A DNA stretch of 64,000 nucleotides, taken from the NCBI RefSeq assembly GCF_009671205.1, contig NZ_CP045309.1, positions 5,846,001 to 5,910,000 of the forward strand, given 5' to 3'. Position 1 is the first letter of the stretch; every line of letters starts with the position of its first letter. Position numbers and translations under genes: made by a program. The notes under the pieces were generated by a model. That model made no database searches. It saw nothing but the letters and a program-made list of their open reading frames with translations, and was not told the DNA's origin. The DNA is from Micromonospora terminaliae (lineage in GTDB: Bacteria; Actinomycetota; Actinomycetes; Mycobacteriales; Micromonosporaceae). Positions 52,937 through 62,229 of the stretch are shown one piece after another.

Positions 52937-53901
52937 CAGAGCTTCCCGACCGGCTGCTGCGGGACCTTGAGGGCGGCGCCCGGCTGCGGGGTCACGAGCT
53001 GGGTGGCGACGCTCGCGCAGACCTTGGCCCCGTACGAGGGGGTCCTCGGGTCGCCGGCGCCGGGATAACGCATCATCACGGCCAGGGTCCAGTCGTCGGC
53101 GATCGCCAGGCAGTTGACGTGCCACTGGCCGTCCGCCCAGAGCATGGTGAAGCCGTTCTTGATGCTGACCGGCCCCTGCGACGTGATCGACTCGGGCAGG
53201 CCGTCGACGATGCCCCAGTGGCCGCCCTGGACGGCGGTGGACTTCTGGTCCTTGACGCCGCCGCGCACGTGAGCCATCTGGTCCAACACCCACTTCGTCC
53301 ACTTGGGTCCGGCGGCCGTGCCGTCACCGATGCAGTCGCCCATGCGCACCGCGTCGCGCGGCGACATCTGGGTGTACGCCCACTTGGCCTTGGTGGGTTC
53401 AATCTTCGTGTCGGTCAGCTTGCACATCTTGATCAGCCGGGTCAGCACCGGCTTGCGGCCACCGGCGTTGTAGAGCGCCTCGGCCGAGATGTCGTTGCTG
53501 TCCCGGATCGCGGTCTCGGCCTGCTTCTTACGCGCGGCGCTCGGCTCCTTGCCGTCGAGTTCGCGCAGGTAGTCGGAGACGATCCACGCCTTGATCATCG
53601 ACTCGGTCGAGTTGGTGGAGGACATGTTCGGCGCGCCGTCGATCTTGCCGGTCTTCCGGTCCATCAGCGCCCAGGAGAAGAACTTGCCCTTGAAGTTCAC
53701 CGATACCGGCCCGGCGGCCAGCGTCGGCTCCGGAGGCGCGGTCGGTGCGGGCGTGGGCACCTGCGCCACACCGCCGCCGATGCCGCCGAGTCCGCTGATC
53801 CCGTCGCCACCGGAGAGCTTGGCGTACGCGGCGGGGACCAGCATGCCGCCGCCGAGAAGCACCGCCACGACGGCGAGCACCATGGTCACGCGAGGTCGCA
53901 T
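52936..53901 (-). CDS. Secreted serine hydrolase, class A beta-lactamase-like fold, copy 2
   Basis: 321 residues. Signal-like N-terminus ending PAAYA-K (about 27), linker, catalytic domain with Ser 101-Met-Ile-Lys 104 and KNG (248-250). Where copy 1 has SDN, this one has SND at 135-137. Shared spacing (CKLTD, MSPRDAVRMGDCIGDG, GPKWTKW) shows common origin. First gene of the pair. No beta-lactam regulator nearby. Confidence 0.85.
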   Translation of the reverse strand: MRPRVTMVLAVVAVLLGGGMLVPAAYAKLSGGDGISGLGGIGGGVAQVPTPAPTAPPEPTLAAGPVSVNFKGKFFSWALMDRKTGKIDGAPNMSSTNSTESMIKAWIVSDYLRELDGKEPSAARKKQAETAIRDSNDISAEALYNAGGRKPVLTRLIKMCKLTDTKIEPTKAKWAYTQMSPRDAVRMGDCIGDGTAAGPKWTKWVLDQMAHVRGGVKDQKSTAVQGGHWGIVDGLPESITSQGPVSIKNGFTMLWADGQWHVNCLAIADDWTLAVMMRYPGAGDPRTPSYGAKVCASVATQLVTPQPGAALKVPQQPVGKL

Positions 53902-54272
53902 GAGTGGGTGAACTCCAGATTGTCTGGCCGGGGGGACCGGCGCTTTCCGAATGTGTTTCGGCCTGATCGCCGAGGCCGGGGGAATGGCCTGGAGCCGGTG
54001 GCGATCGTCAGCAGCCGATCGGTGTGCCGGGCGAAGTCTACTTCCGGACAGGCGGGATGCCAGATCCCGGAGCCCGGCAACTCGCCGTGAAGGCGGGACA
54101 TTGGACCGCTATGCCGCCCTTGTGAGGATTCATCTTCTCCGGGTGGCGGACGTCACAGCGTTCCGGCAGGTCAGGGGTTGTCACCGGAAGCGGTCGACCG
54201 GTGACGGAAGGTGGGTCGGGAAACCTGTTACACCCTCTGGTGCCATCGGGCGCGAGCTGTAACACTGGCCTC
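53902..54272. other. 371-bp divergent intergenic region
   Basis: Separates the serine hydrolase pair (-) from paaA (+). It contains a perfect hairpin GTCACCGG-N10-CCGGTGAC (54180-54205) and the TGTTACA/TGTAACA pair (54226-54264). The rest shows no convincing reading frame in either direction. Confidence 0.7.
54226..54264 (+). promoter_or_regulatory. paaA promoter region with TGTTACA/TGTAACA inverted pair
   Basis: TGTTACA (54226-54232) and TGTAACA (54258-54264) are perfect inverted 7-mers, 25 bases apart. The second overlaps the -10-like TAACACT (54260-54266), six bases before the ATG at 54273. A regulator bound to both would cover the promoter. No regulator gene is adjacent. Confidence 0.5.
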
Positions 54273-55337
54273 ATGTATGGCAATGACTTCGCCCCGCCCG
54301 AGGACGGCCCGGGCGGCGGCCTGCTCGGCGAGGTGGAGGCGGCGGAGGCCGCGCTGCGCGAGGCGGCGGCACGCGCCCGGCGCGGTGGGCCGGCGCCGGA
54401 CGAGGACCTCGCGGCGTACTTCGCGGACGTGATCGACGCCGACCAGAAGATCGAGCCGCGGGACTGGATGCCGGAGGCGTACCGGAAGACGCTGATCCGG
54501 CAGATCGCCCAGCACGCGCATTCCGAGATCATCGGCATGCAGCCGGAGGGGAACTGGATCAGCCGGGCCCCCTCGCTCAAGCGCAAGGCGATCCTGCTGG
54601 CCAAGGTGCAGGACGAGGCCGGCCACGGCCTCTACCTCTACGCCGCCGCGGAGACGCTCGGCGTCAGCCGCGACGAGCTGGTCGAGCTGCTGATCGACGG
54701 CCGGCAGAAGTACAGCTCGATCTTCAACTACCCGACCCTGACCTGGGCCGACGTGGGCGCGATCGGCTGGCTGGTCGACGGCGCCGCGATCGTCAACCAG
54801 GTCCCGCTGTGCCGCTGCTCCTACGGCCCCTACGCCCGCGCCATGATCCGGGTCTGCAAGGAGGAGTCGTTCCACCAGCGCCAGGGCTACGAGATCCTGC
54901 ACACGCTGGCCCACGGCACCCCGGAGCAGAAGGCCATGGCCCAGGACGCGGTGGACCGCTGGTGGTACCCGTCACTGGCCATGTTCGGCCCGCCGGACGG
55001 AGATTCGACGCACAGCGCCCAGTCGATGGCCTGGAAGATCAAGCGCTTCTCCAACGACGAGCTGCGCCAGCGCTTCGTGGACATGTGCGTACAGCAGGCG
55101 GAGATCCTCGGTCTCACCATCCCCGACCCGGACCTGCGGTGGAACGAGCAGCGGCAGGCCCACGACTACAGCCAGCCCGACTACGACGAGCTGATGCAGG
55201 TGATCAAGGGCAACGGACCGTGCAACCGGCAGCGGATGGAGCACCGGCGCCGGGCCCACGCCGACGGCGCCTGGGTGCGGGAGGCCGCCGCGGCGTACGC
55301 GGCGAAGCGGAACAGCAGGGAGAAGGTGGCGGCATGA
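54273..55337 (+). CDS. paaA: Phenylacetyl-CoA epoxidase catalytic subunit
   Basis: 354 residues. Diiron-carboxylate fold with the metal ligands in the QDEAGHG and ESFHQRQG regions. It inserts oxygen into phenylacetyl-CoA to form the 1,2-epoxide. ATG 54273 follows a TAACACT box with no ribosome binding site; upstream in-frame codons add an unnatural leader. First of five coupled genes. Confidence 0.95.
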   Translation: MYGNDFAPPEDGPGGGLLGEVEAAEAALREAAARARRGGPAPDEDLAAYFADVIDADQKIEPRDWMPEAYRKTLIRQIAQHAHSEIIGMQPEGNWISRAPSLKRKAILLAKVQDEAGHGLYLYAAAETLGVSRDELVELLIDGRQKYSSIFNYPTLTWADVGAIGWLVDGAAIVNQVPLCRCSYGPYARAMIRVCKEESFHQRQGYEILHTLAHGTPEQKAMAQDAVDRWWYPSLAMFGPPDGDSTHSAQSMAWKIKRFSNDELRQRFVDMCVQQAEILGLTIPDPDLRWNEQRQAHDYSQPDYDELMQVIKGNGPCNRQRMEHRRRAHADGAWVREAAAAYAAKRNSREKVAA

Positions 55338-55675
55338 GCGAACGCACCGAGCGAAGCGAGGGCCGTGAGGGCATGCCCGGCCAGCACGGCATGACCGAGC
55401 GGACCCCGTTGTGGGAGGTCTTCGTGCGGGCGCGCCGGGGGTTGTCGCACACCCACGTCGGCAGCCTGCACGCCCCCGACGCCGAGCTGGCCCTGCGCAA
55501 CGCCCGGGACCTCTACACGCGGCGCCAGGAGGGCGTGTCCATCTGGGTGGTGCCGGCGAGCGCGATCACCGCGTCCAGCCCGGACGAGAAGGACGCCTTC
55601 TTCGACCCGGCGGCCGACAAGGTCTACCGCCACCCCACCTTCTACGAGGTGCCGGACGGGGTGGCGCACCTGTGA
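55334..55675 (+). CDS. paaB: Phenylacetyl-CoA epoxidase subunit B
   Basis: 113 residues from ATG 55334, which overlaps the paaA stop as ATGA with GGAGAAGG upstream. The conserved domain starts only at [14 protein letters not shown] 55391, which would give the usual 94 residues. The extra 19 codons are a GAGCGAACG...GAGCGAAGCGAGGG repeat resembling those at 33515 and 56394. PaaB bridges the complex. Confidence 0.9.
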   Translation: MSERTERSEGREGMPGQHGMTERTPLWEVFVRARRGLSHTHVGSLHAPDAELALRNARDLYTRRQEGVSIWVVPASAITASSPDEKDAFFDPAADKVYRHPTFYEVPDGVAHL

Positions 55676-56397
55676 GCGAGCTGTTCGACTTCGCCCTCGC
55701 CCTCGGCGACGACGCGCTGATCGCGGCGCAGCGGCTCGGCGAGTGGACCTCTCGTGCGCCGGAGATGGAGGAGGACATCGCGCTGGCCAACATCGCCCTC
55801 GACCAGCTCGGCGCGGCCCGCCTGCTGCTTACGTACGCGGGCGAGCTGGAGGGCGCCGGCCGGGACGAGGACGCGCTGGCCTACCTGCGCGGCGACCGGG
55901 AGTTCCGGAACTGCCTCCTGGTCGAGCTGCCCAACGGCGACTTCGCGGTGACGATGGCGAAGCTGTTCTTCCTGGCCGCCTACCAGCTCCCGCTCTACAC
56001 CGCGCTGAGCGGGTGCGCCGACGAGCGGCTGGCCGCCATCGGGGCGAAGGCGCGCAAGGAGTCGGCGTACCACCTGGACCACGGCTCGCTGTGGGTGAAG
56101 CGGCTCGGCGACGGCACCGACGAGTCGCACCGGCGCATGCAGGACGCGGTCGACCAGGTGTGGCCGTACACCCACGAGCTGTTCACCGCGGACCCGGCGG
56201 CGCCGGTCGACCCGGCCACCCTGCGGGCCGACTTCGACGCCGTCGTGTCCGCGGTGCTCGACGAGGCGACGCTGACCCGGCCGGCCGACGGCTGGGCACC
56301 GGGTGGCGGCCGGGCCGGCGTCCATACCGAACACCTCTCCTACCTGCTGGCCGAGATGCAGGTGCTGCACCGCGCCCACCCGGGGGCGAAGTGGTGA
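55672..56397 (+). CDS. paaC: Phenylacetyl-CoA epoxidase structural subunit
   Basis: 241 residues, ferritin-like fold of PaaA type but with a degenerate metal site. MEEDIALANIALDQLGAARLLL and ARKESAYHLDHGSLWVKRLGDGT are family hallmarks. It scaffolds PaaA. GTG start overlaps the paaB stop. Confidence 0.94.
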   Translation: MSELFDFALALGDDALIAAQRLGEWTSRAPEMEEDIALANIALDQLGAARLLLTYAGELEGAGRDEDALAYLRGDREFRNCLLVELPNGDFAVTMAKLFFLAAYQLPLYTALSGCADERLAAIGAKARKESAYHLDHGSLWVKRLGDGTDESHRRMQDAVDQVWPYTHELFTADPAAPVDPATLRADFDAVVSAVLDEATLTRPADGWAPGGGRAGVHTEHLSYLLAEMQVLHRAHPGAKW

Positions 56398-56455
56398 GCG
56401 CGAGGAGTGCAGCGAAGCGGAGTCCCGCAGTCGCGAACGAAAGGCGGCACCGGTG
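56394..56455 (+). repeat. Dispersed GAGCGCGAGGAGTG repeat, copy B
   Basis: GTGAGCGCGAGGAGTGCAGC, then GCAGTCGCGAACGAAAGG. It fills the gap between paaC and paaD and supplies AAAGG, the paaD ribosome binding site. Same layout as copy A at 33515. Confidence 0.78.
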
Positions 56456-56929
56456 ACCGACCCCAGGGCGGCCGTGGCGGCGGTGGTGGACCCGGAGATC
56501 CGGGTCGTCACCATCGACGAGCTGGGCATCCTGCGGTCGGTGGACGAGGACCCGGCCACCGGCCGGGTGGTCGTCACCATCACCCCCACCTACACCGGCT
56601 GCCCGGCCATGGACGTGATCCGGGCGGACATCCGCCGCGCGCTCGCCGCGGCCGGCCACTCCGACGCCGAGGTCCGCACGGTGTACGCCCCGGCGTGGAG
56701 CACCGACTGGATCTCCGAGGGCGGCCGGGCCAAGCTGGCCGCCGCCGGCATCGCCCCACCCGCGCCGGCCGCGCGCGGCGGCGCCGTCCCGCTCACCCTG
56801 GCCGTCCGCTGCCCGCGCTGCGGCTCCCCGGAGACCGAGCAGGTCAGCCGGTTCGGCTCCACCGCGTGCAAGGCCCTGTGGCGCTGCCGCTCCTGCTCCG
56901 AACCCTTCGACCACCTGAAGGCGCTGTGA
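56453..56929 (+). CDS. paaD: Phenylacetate pathway iron-sulfur/assembly factor
   Basis: 158 residues. An MIP18/DUF59 domain (about 5-85) with TYTGCPAMDVI, then a C-terminal zinc ribbon with CPRCGS and CRSC. Needed for maturation of the epoxidase reductase in known systems. The GTG is at the end of repeat copy B. Confidence 0.93.
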   Translation: MTDPRAAVAAVVDPEIRVVTIDELGILRSVDEDPATGRVVVTITPTYTGCPAMDVIRADIRRALAAAGHSDAEVRTVYAPAWSTDWISEGGRAKLAAAGIAPPAPAARGGAVPLTLAVRCPRCGSPETEQVSRFGSTACKALWRCRSCSEPFDHLKAL

Positions 56930-58062
56930 CTGTCACGATCACCCGACCGGTCCGTCGCCGGCCGGTCTTCCACCCGCTGCCCGTCGCCGCCGTCGACCGG
57001 CTCACCGACGACGCCGTGGCGATCACCTTCGCCGTGCCCGAGGAGCTGCGGGAGACGTTCGCGTTCTCCGCCGGGCAGCACCTGACCGTGCGGCTTCCCG
57101 CCGGAGGCGGGCTCACCGGCTCCGCCGGTGAAGGCGGTGCGGACGTGCGGCGGTCGTACTCGATCTGCTCGACCCCCGACGACCTGGCCCGGCACGGCCG
57201 GCTGCGGATCGGGGTGCGCGAGGTTCCCGGCGGCGTTTTCTCGGCGTACGCCTGCGGCGGCCTGCGCGGCGGCGACACGGTCGAGGTGCTGCCCCCGCTC
57301 GGGCACTTCACCAGCGCGTTCGCCCCGGACCGGGTCCGCCACTACGGCGCGGTGGTCGCCGGTTCCGGCATCACCCCGGTGCTCTCGCTGGTCGCGACCG
57401 CGCTGTCCGTCGAGCCGGCCAGCACCTTCACCCTGGTGTACGGCAACCGCACGGCGAACACGGTGATGTTCGCCGAGGAGCTGGCCGACCTGAAGGACCG
57501 CTGGCCGACCCGGCTGCACCTGGTGCACGTGCTCTCCCGGGAGATGGGCGAGTCCGCGCTGCTCTCCGGGCGGATCGACGCCGACCGGCTGACCCGGCTG
57601 CTCGACACCGTGGTCCCCGCCGACGTGATCGAGGAGTGGTTCCTCTGCGGTCCGTACGGGATGGTGCTGGACGCCAAGGAGGTGTTCGCCGGCCGGGGCG
57701 TGCCCGACTCGGCGGTCCACGCCGAGCTGTTCCACGTCGACGCGCCGCCGGAGCCGATCCGCCGCCCGACCGACGAGCCCGGCGCCGGCGCCGAGGTGAC
57801 GATCGTGCTGGACGGGCGCTCGTCGAGCTTCACGATGGGCCGTGACGAGCGGGTGCTGGACGCCGCCCTCAAGGTCCGTGGCGAGCTGCCCTACGCCTGC
57901 AAGGGCGGGGTCTGCTCGACCTGCAAGGCCAAGGTGGTCGCCGGCGAGGTGACCATGGCCCGCAACTACGCGCTGGAGCCCGACGAGGTGGCCGCCGGCT
58001 ACGTCCTCACCTGCCAGTCCAGCCCGGTCACCGACAAACTCACCATCGACTACGACGCCTGA
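56926..58062 (+). CDS. paaE: Phenylacetyl-CoA epoxidase reductase
   Basis: 378 residues: ferredoxin reductase FAD domain (RRSYSICS), NAD domain (VAGSGITPVLSL) and a C-terminal 2Fe-2S domain with cysteines in YACKGGVCSTCKAKV and LTCQS. It passes electrons from NAD(P)H to PaaA. GTG overlaps the paaD stop. The remaining paa ring-opening genes are not in the window. Confidence 0.96.
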   Translation: MTVTITRPVRRRPVFHPLPVAAVDRLTDDAVAITFAVPEELRETFAFSAGQHLTVRLPAGGGLTGSAGEGGADVRRSYSICSTPDDLARHGRLRIGVREVPGGVFSAYACGGLRGGDTVEVLPPLGHFTSAFAPDRVRHYGAVVAGSGITPVLSLVATALSVEPASTFTLVYGNRTANTVMFAEELADLKDRWPTRLHLVHVLSREMGESALLSGRIDADRLTRLLDTVVPADVIEEWFLCGPYGMVLDAKEVFAGRGVPDSAVHAELFHVDAPPEPIRRPTDEPGAGAEVTIVLDGRSSSFTMGRDERVLDAALKVRGELPYACKGGVCSTCKAKVVAGEVTMARNYALEPDEVAAGYVLTCQSSPVTDKLTIDYDA

Positions 58063-58079
58063 CGGCACGCAGCGTGCCG
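58063..58079 (+). terminator. Hairpin after paaE
   Basis: CGGCACG-CAG-CGTGCCG, a 7-bp stem directly after the stop codon, followed by more GC-rich repeats. No T-run. Confidence 0.55.
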
Positions 58080-58240
58080 GCCCGGCCCGGCCCGGGGCGG
58101 GGACCGGCACGCGGCGGTGACCGTCAGCGGTTGAGGAAACCCTGGTGCCCGTGGAGCGTTGCCTTGATCCTCTTGATCACCGCCGCGGTGCGAACGGGTC
58201 ACATCGGCTAACACCCCTGGCGGGGTCGGCGTCACAGCGG

Positions 58241-58256
58241 CGTACCCTCGGGTACG
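58241..58256 (+). promoter_or_regulatory. Hairpin covering mqnC promoter and start
   Basis: CGTACCC-TC-GGGTACG is a perfect 7-bp stem. Its last base is the G of the mqnC GTG (58256). TACCCT (58243-58248) inside the left arm is a -10-like box seven bases from the GTG. Confidence 0.5.
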
Positions 58257-59446
58257 TGACGGTGAGCCGGGAGATCGACGACATCCTGCAGCGCGGCGCG
58301 GACGGCGGGCGGATCACGCCCGAGGAGGCCCTGCTGCTCTACACCGAGGCGCCCTTCCACCCGCTGGGTGAGGCGGCCGACGCGGTGCGCCGGCGGCGCT
58401 ACCCGGACAACATCGTCACCTACCTGATCGACCGCAACATCAACTACACGAACGTCTGCGTGACGGCGTGCAAGTTCTGCGCCTTCTACCGTGCGCCCAA
58501 GCACAAGGAGGGCTGGACCCACCCGACCGAGGAGATCCTGCGGCGGTGCGGCGAGGCGGTCGAGCTGGGCGCCACCCAGGTGATGCTCCAGGGCGGCCAC
58601 CACCCGGACTACGGCGTGGAGTACTACGAGGAGCTCTTCTCCGCCGTCAAGCAGGCGTACCCGCAGCTCGCCATCCACTCGATCGGGCCGAGCGAGATCC
58701 TGCACATGGCCAAGGTCTCCGGGGTGAGCCTGGACGAGGCGATCGCCCGGATCAAGGCCGCCGGGCTGGACTCGATCGCCGGCGCCGGCGCCGAGATGCT
58801 GCCGGACCGGCCACGCAAGGCGATCGCGCCGCTCAAGGAGTCCGGCGCGCGCTGGCTGGAGGTCATGGAGCTGGCGCACCGGCAGGGCCTGGAGTCGACG
58901 GCGACCATGATGATGGGCACCGGCGAGACCCACGCCGAGCGGATCGAGCACCTGCGGATGATCCGCGACGTGCAGGACCGCACCGGCGGCTTCCGCGCGT
59001 TCATCCCGTGGACGTACCAGCCGGAGAACAACCACCTGAAGGGCCGCACCCAGGCGACCACCCTGGAGTACCTGCGGCTGATCGCGGTGGCCCGGCTCTT
59101 CTTCGAGACCGTGCCGCACCTGCAGGCGTCGTGGCTGACCACCGGCAAGGACGTCGGTCAGCTCGCCCTGCACATGGGCGTCGACGACCTCGGCTCGATC
59201 ATGCTCGAGGAGAACGTCATCTCCTCGGCCGGCGCCCGGCACCGCTCGAACCTGCACGAGCTGATCTCGATGATCCGCACCGCCGACCGGATCCCGGCCC
59301 AGCGGGACACGCTCTACAACCGGCTCGCGGTTCATCACACCCCGGCCGACGACCCGAGCGACGAGCGGGTGGTCTCGCACTTCTCGTCGATCGCCCTGCC
59401 GGGCGGCGGGGCCGGGAAGTCCCTTCCGCTGGTCGAGGTCAACTGA
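58256..59446 (+). CDS. mqnC: Cyclic dehypoxanthinylfutalosine synthase
   Basis: 396 residues, radical SAM. The Fe-S cysteines are in NVCVTACKFCAF (Cys 68, 72, 75). It cyclises dehypoxanthine futalosine. Family stretches: QVMLQGGHHPDYG, HSIGPSEI, ATMMMGTGETHAERIEHL. GTG 58256 was chosen for the MTVSREIDDIL opening; GTG two codons later is possible. Monocistronic. Confidence 0.95.
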   Translation: MTVSREIDDILQRGADGGRITPEEALLLYTEAPFHPLGEAADAVRRRRYPDNIVTYLIDRNINYTNVCVTACKFCAFYRAPKHKEGWTHPTEEILRRCGEAVELGATQVMLQGGHHPDYGVEYYEELFSAVKQAYPQLAIHSIGPSEILHMAKVSGVSLDEAIARIKAAGLDSIAGAGAEMLPDRPRKAIAPLKESGARWLEVMELAHRQGLESTATMMMGTGETHAERIEHLRMIRDVQDRTGGFRAFIPWTYQPENNHLKGRTQATTLEYLRLIAVARLFFETVPHLQASWLTTGKDVGQLALHMGVDDLGSIMLEENVISSAGARHRSNLHELISMIRTADRIPAQRDTLYNRLAVHHTPADDPSDERVVSHFSSIALPGGGAGKSLPLVEVN

Positions 59447-59595
59447 TCTCCACCGAACGGCCGAGCCGACGGCCGCCCAGGTAACAGGACGGCCGCGACC
59501 AGCGCGACCCTGGCCCGCGCGACGCCGCCGGCGGCTACGCTGCGCCTGACGGTCGTCCTCCATCGGCCCGCGAGGGTCGTTCACATAACGCACGG

Positions 59596-59633
59596 CAGCA
59601 GGGGCGGGATGGGTCACCATCCCGCCCCTGCTG
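59596..59633 (+). terminator. Hairpin after mqnC
   Basis: Perfect 17-bp stem (CAGCAGGGGCGGGATGG with its complement), loop GTCA. It lies 150 bases after the mqnC stop. Confidence 0.88.
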
Positions 59634-59662
59634 TCGATGCTCCGCAGAGGACGGAGGAATTC

Positions 59663-59701
59663 ATGCAGGGGTTCTGGCGCGTCGCGACGTCGCTCCGGTA
59701 G
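59663..59701 (+). other. 12-codon mini-ORF with strong ribosome binding site
   Basis: ATG CAG GGG TTC TGG CGC..., 12 codons and a TAG, preceded by ACGGAGGAATTC (GGAGG five bases from the ATG). It could be a leader peptide for the LPXTG gene or chance. Confidence 0.3.
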
Positions 59702-59751
59702 CGTCCTTTCGTTCCGCAACCATCGACGCGTCCCTTTACCCCGGGGGATTC

Positions 59752-60996
59752 ATGACTTTCCTGCACCGATCGGCGCTGGCCCGTGCCGGCGTCGTCACCC
59801 TCCTGGCCGCGGGCGGTCTCGGTGTCGTCGCCGGCCCCGCGCAGGCCGCCGACCAGGCCGACCTCCAGCTCATCCCGCTCAGCTACCAGCTGGCCAAGGG
59901 CGTCGAGGAGGCCAGGGCCAAGCCCTTCAAGTTCCAGGTGGACAACACCACGGGCACCGCCGGCGCCAAGGACGTCCGGGTCACTGTGGAGACCAAGGGT
60001 CTCAAGCCCCGGAAGGTCGGCGTCGTGGTGCCCGAGGGCTGCGAGGTCGACGGCACCGAGTTCTCCTGCCTGCTCGGTGACCTGGCCGCCGGCACCACTG
60101 AGGACTTCGGCATCCCGCTCTTCTCCACCGGCGGCAAGGGCGCCGCGGGCACGCTGCGGGTCACCATCAGCGCGGCCACCGCCGATCCCGACCTGGAGAA
60201 CAACACCGTCGAGCACGACATCACCGTCACCGAGCCCGGCTACGACCTCACCACGTGGGTGCAGGACGTGTACGCGGACGTGCAGGTCGACGGCGACGAG
60301 GCCGGTGAGTCCGGCCTGAAGCCGGTGCGGCCGGGCGAGACCGCCCCGCTGGACTGGGCGGTCTTCAACGACGGCAGCCGCCGCGCCACGGGCGTCGCGT
60401 ACGGCATCGCGCTGCCGGCCGGCGTCACCTTCGCCGAGCTGCCCGAGGGCTGCGTGGAGCAGGACCTGGGCGGCCTGGCCACGGCGTACTGCGAGGACGG
60501 TGGCGCGGTGCTGAAGCCGGGCGAGTACTACACCGCCGGTGTCCGGGTGAAGGTCCGCGCGGACGTCACCGAGCCGGTGCTCCGTCCCGGCTTCGTGTTC
60601 GCCTCCGGGCTCGACGCCGCCTCCGGCGAGCCCGAGGAGGAGCCCCGGGTGGCCAGCTCGGCGCAGCGGCGCACCTTCACCGAGACCGACGACGGCGACA
60701 ACACGGCCCAGTTCGACGTCTTCGTCGACCTGACCACGCAGCCCACCCCGACCCCGACCCCGACCGCGCAGCCGACTCCGACCGCGGAGCCGACCCCCAG
60801 CGGTGGCGCGACGGCGAGTCCCGCGCCGACCGCGGGCGGTGGTGCCGGCGGCGGCCTCCCGGTGACCGGTGTGCAGGTCGGGCTGATCGGTGGGATCGGC
60901 GCGGCCATCCTGCTGGCCGGCGGGGCGCTGCTGATGCTCTCGCGCCGCCGGAAGGTGGTTCTCGTCACGCCGACCGACGAGCGGGCCGAGGACTGA
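59752..60996 (+). CDS. LPXTG-anchored surface protein
   Basis: 414 residues. Signal peptide ending AQA-A (about 32), then two or three DUF11-like beta domains (segments such as [17 protein letters not shown] and [12 protein letters not shown]), a Pro/Thr spacer ([17 protein letters not shown]), sortase motif LPVTG (about 369-373), a membrane helix and SRRRK. It should be attached to the cell wall by a class E-type sortase encoded elsewhere. Function unknown. Confidence 0.9.
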   Translation: MTFLHRSALARAGVVTLLAAGGLGVVAGPAQAADQADLQLIPLSYQLAKGVEEARAKPFKFQVDNTTGTAGAKDVRVTVETKGLKPRKVGVVVPEGCEVDGTEFSCLLGDLAAGTTEDFGIPLFSTGGKGAAGTLRVTISAATADPDLENNTVEHDITVTEPGYDLTTWVQDVYADVQVDGDEAGESGLKPVRPGETAPLDWAVFNDGSRRATGVAYGIALPAGVTFAELPEGCVEQDLGGLATAYCEDGGAVLKPGEYYTAGVRVKVRADVTEPVLRPGFVFASGLDAASGEPEEEPRVASSAQRRTFTETDDGDNTAQFDVFVDLTTQPTPTPTPTAQPTPTAEPTPSGGATASPAPTAGGGAGGGLPVTGVQVGLIGGIGAAILLAGGALLMLSRRRKVVLVTPTDERAED

Positions 60997-61013
60997 CCGA
61001 CCTGGACAGCGAC

Positions 61014-61043
61014 AGGGCGGGGTGGGTGACCACCCCGCCCTTT
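61014..61043 (+). terminator. Hairpin with T-run after LPXTG gene
   Basis: AGGGCGGGGTGG, loop GTGA, CCACCCCGCCCT, then TT: a perfect 12-bp stem followed by T residues, the most classical rho-independent shape in the window. Confidence 0.88.
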
Positions 61044-61091
61044 CGCGTACCCGGGAGGAGCCGGGCGCGGGCCGGCTGGCAGAGTGGAGGG

Positions 61092-61802
61092 GTGAGCCGT
61101 ACCCCGCAGGGCCAGCGCGCCAGCCTGGACAAGCAGCCGCACGAGGTCGCCGCGATGTTCGACGGCGTGGCCGCCCGCTACGACCTGACCAACACCGTGC
61201 TCTCCTTCGGGCAGGACCGGTTCTGGCGGCGGGCCACCCGGGCGGCGCTGGGGCTGCGGCCCGGCGAGCGGGTGCTGGACGTGGGCGCCGGCACCGGCGT
61301 CTCGACCGAGGAACTGGCCCACTCCGGGGCGTACGCGGTGGGCGCCGACCTGTCGCTCGGGATGCTGCACGCCGGCAAGCGCACCCGGCCGGGGGTGCCG
61401 CTGCTGGCCGGGGACGCCCTGCGGCTGCCCTTCGCCGACGCCAGCTTCGACGCGGTCACCATCTCCTTCGCGCTGCGCAACGTCAACGACACCGACGCGG
61501 CGCTGCGTGAGCTCGCCCGGGTCACCCGCCCGGGCGGCCGGCTGGTGGTCTGCGAGTTCAGTACCCCGGTGAACCCGGCGTTCCGCACGGTCTACCTGTC
61601 GTACCTCATGCGGTCGCTGCCGGCGGTGGCCCGCACTGTCTCGAGCAACCCCGACGCCTACGTCTACCTCGCCGAGTCGATCCGCGCCTGGCCGGACCAG
61701 GCGGCGCTGGCCGCGCGCATCGGCGCGGCCGGGTGGGGCCGGGTGGCCTGGCGGAACCTGACCGGCGGCGTCGTGGCGCTGCACCGCGCGATCCGGGACT
61801 GA
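61092..61802 (+). CDS. menG: Demethylmenaquinone C-methyltransferase
   Basis: 236 residues, UbiE/MenG family. SAM motif [25 protein letters not shown] and [13 protein letters not shown] are family signatures. It adds the final methyl group to the ring. GTG start with GGAGG close upstream. With the next enzyme it finishes menaquinone. Confidence 0.94.
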   Translation: MSRTPQGQRASLDKQPHEVAAMFDGVAARYDLTNTVLSFGQDRFWRRATRAALGLRPGERVLDVGAGTGVSTEELAHSGAYAVGADLSLGMLHAGKRTRPGVPLLAGDALRLPFADASFDAVTISFALRNVNDTDAALRELARVTRPGGRLVVCEFSTPVNPAFRTVYLSYLMRSLPAVARTVSSNPDAYVYLAESIRAWPDQAALAARIGAAGWGRVAWRNLTGGVVALHRAIRD

Positions 61803-61863
61803 CCCGCGGGCCAGGACAATATGGCCATTTCGTGAATATCCGTTTTGGCTCTACTTTGTCCCG

Positions 61864-61869
61864 TAAGCT
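61864..61869 (+). promoter_or_regulatory. -10 box for small gene at 61877
   Basis: TAAGCT ends seven bases before the ATG; TTTTGG lies about 15 bases upstream. The region is AT-richer than its surroundings. Confidence 0.45.
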
Positions 61870-61876
61870 CGCCCCC

Positions 61877-62095
61877 ATGACGGGACCAGACCAGGCGACC
61901 ACCGACGACGACGCGGCCGAACTGATCGCCCAGCTCCGGGAGCTGGCCGGTGCGGACCCCGCCGACGTCCGCCAGGTGGTCGCCGAGGTGCTGGCCGCGC
62001 TCGACCGTGCGGCCGGCGGCGCGCTGCGCGATCACCTGCCGGAGGCGATCCGGCTCGACGCCGGCCTGGGACCGGCCGCCGCCGCCCGCCCCTGA
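61877..62095 (+). CDS. Small acidic protein, function unknown
   Basis: 72 residues, two helices, acidic (MTGPDQATTDDDAAELIAQL...). A -10-like box seven bases before the ATG suggests a leaderless transcript. GC-rich third positions support coding. No domain recognised. Confidence 0.55.
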   Translation: MTGPDQATTDDDAAELIAQLRELAGADPADVRQVVAEVLAALDRAAGGALRDHLPEAIRLDAGLGPAAAARP

Positions 62096-62229
62096 CCGTC
62101 CGGCCGCGCCCCCGCCGGCCTGTTTCCGCGAGTTAGGCCCCCCTCAGCGCATACAGGTGTAACGCCGGTCATAGACTCCAACCCGATCGGCTTGTGAAGC
62201 ATTTCACGAGCATGCGGGAGGAGGCGCGG

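Larger units (their letters stand above)
59447..59751. other. 305-bp intergenic region
   Basis: Between mqnC and the LPXTG gene. It holds a strong terminator (59596-59633), a 12-codon mini-reading-frame with GGAGG before its ATG (59663-59701), and a -10-like GGTAGCGT overlapping that frame's end. Confidence 0.7.
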
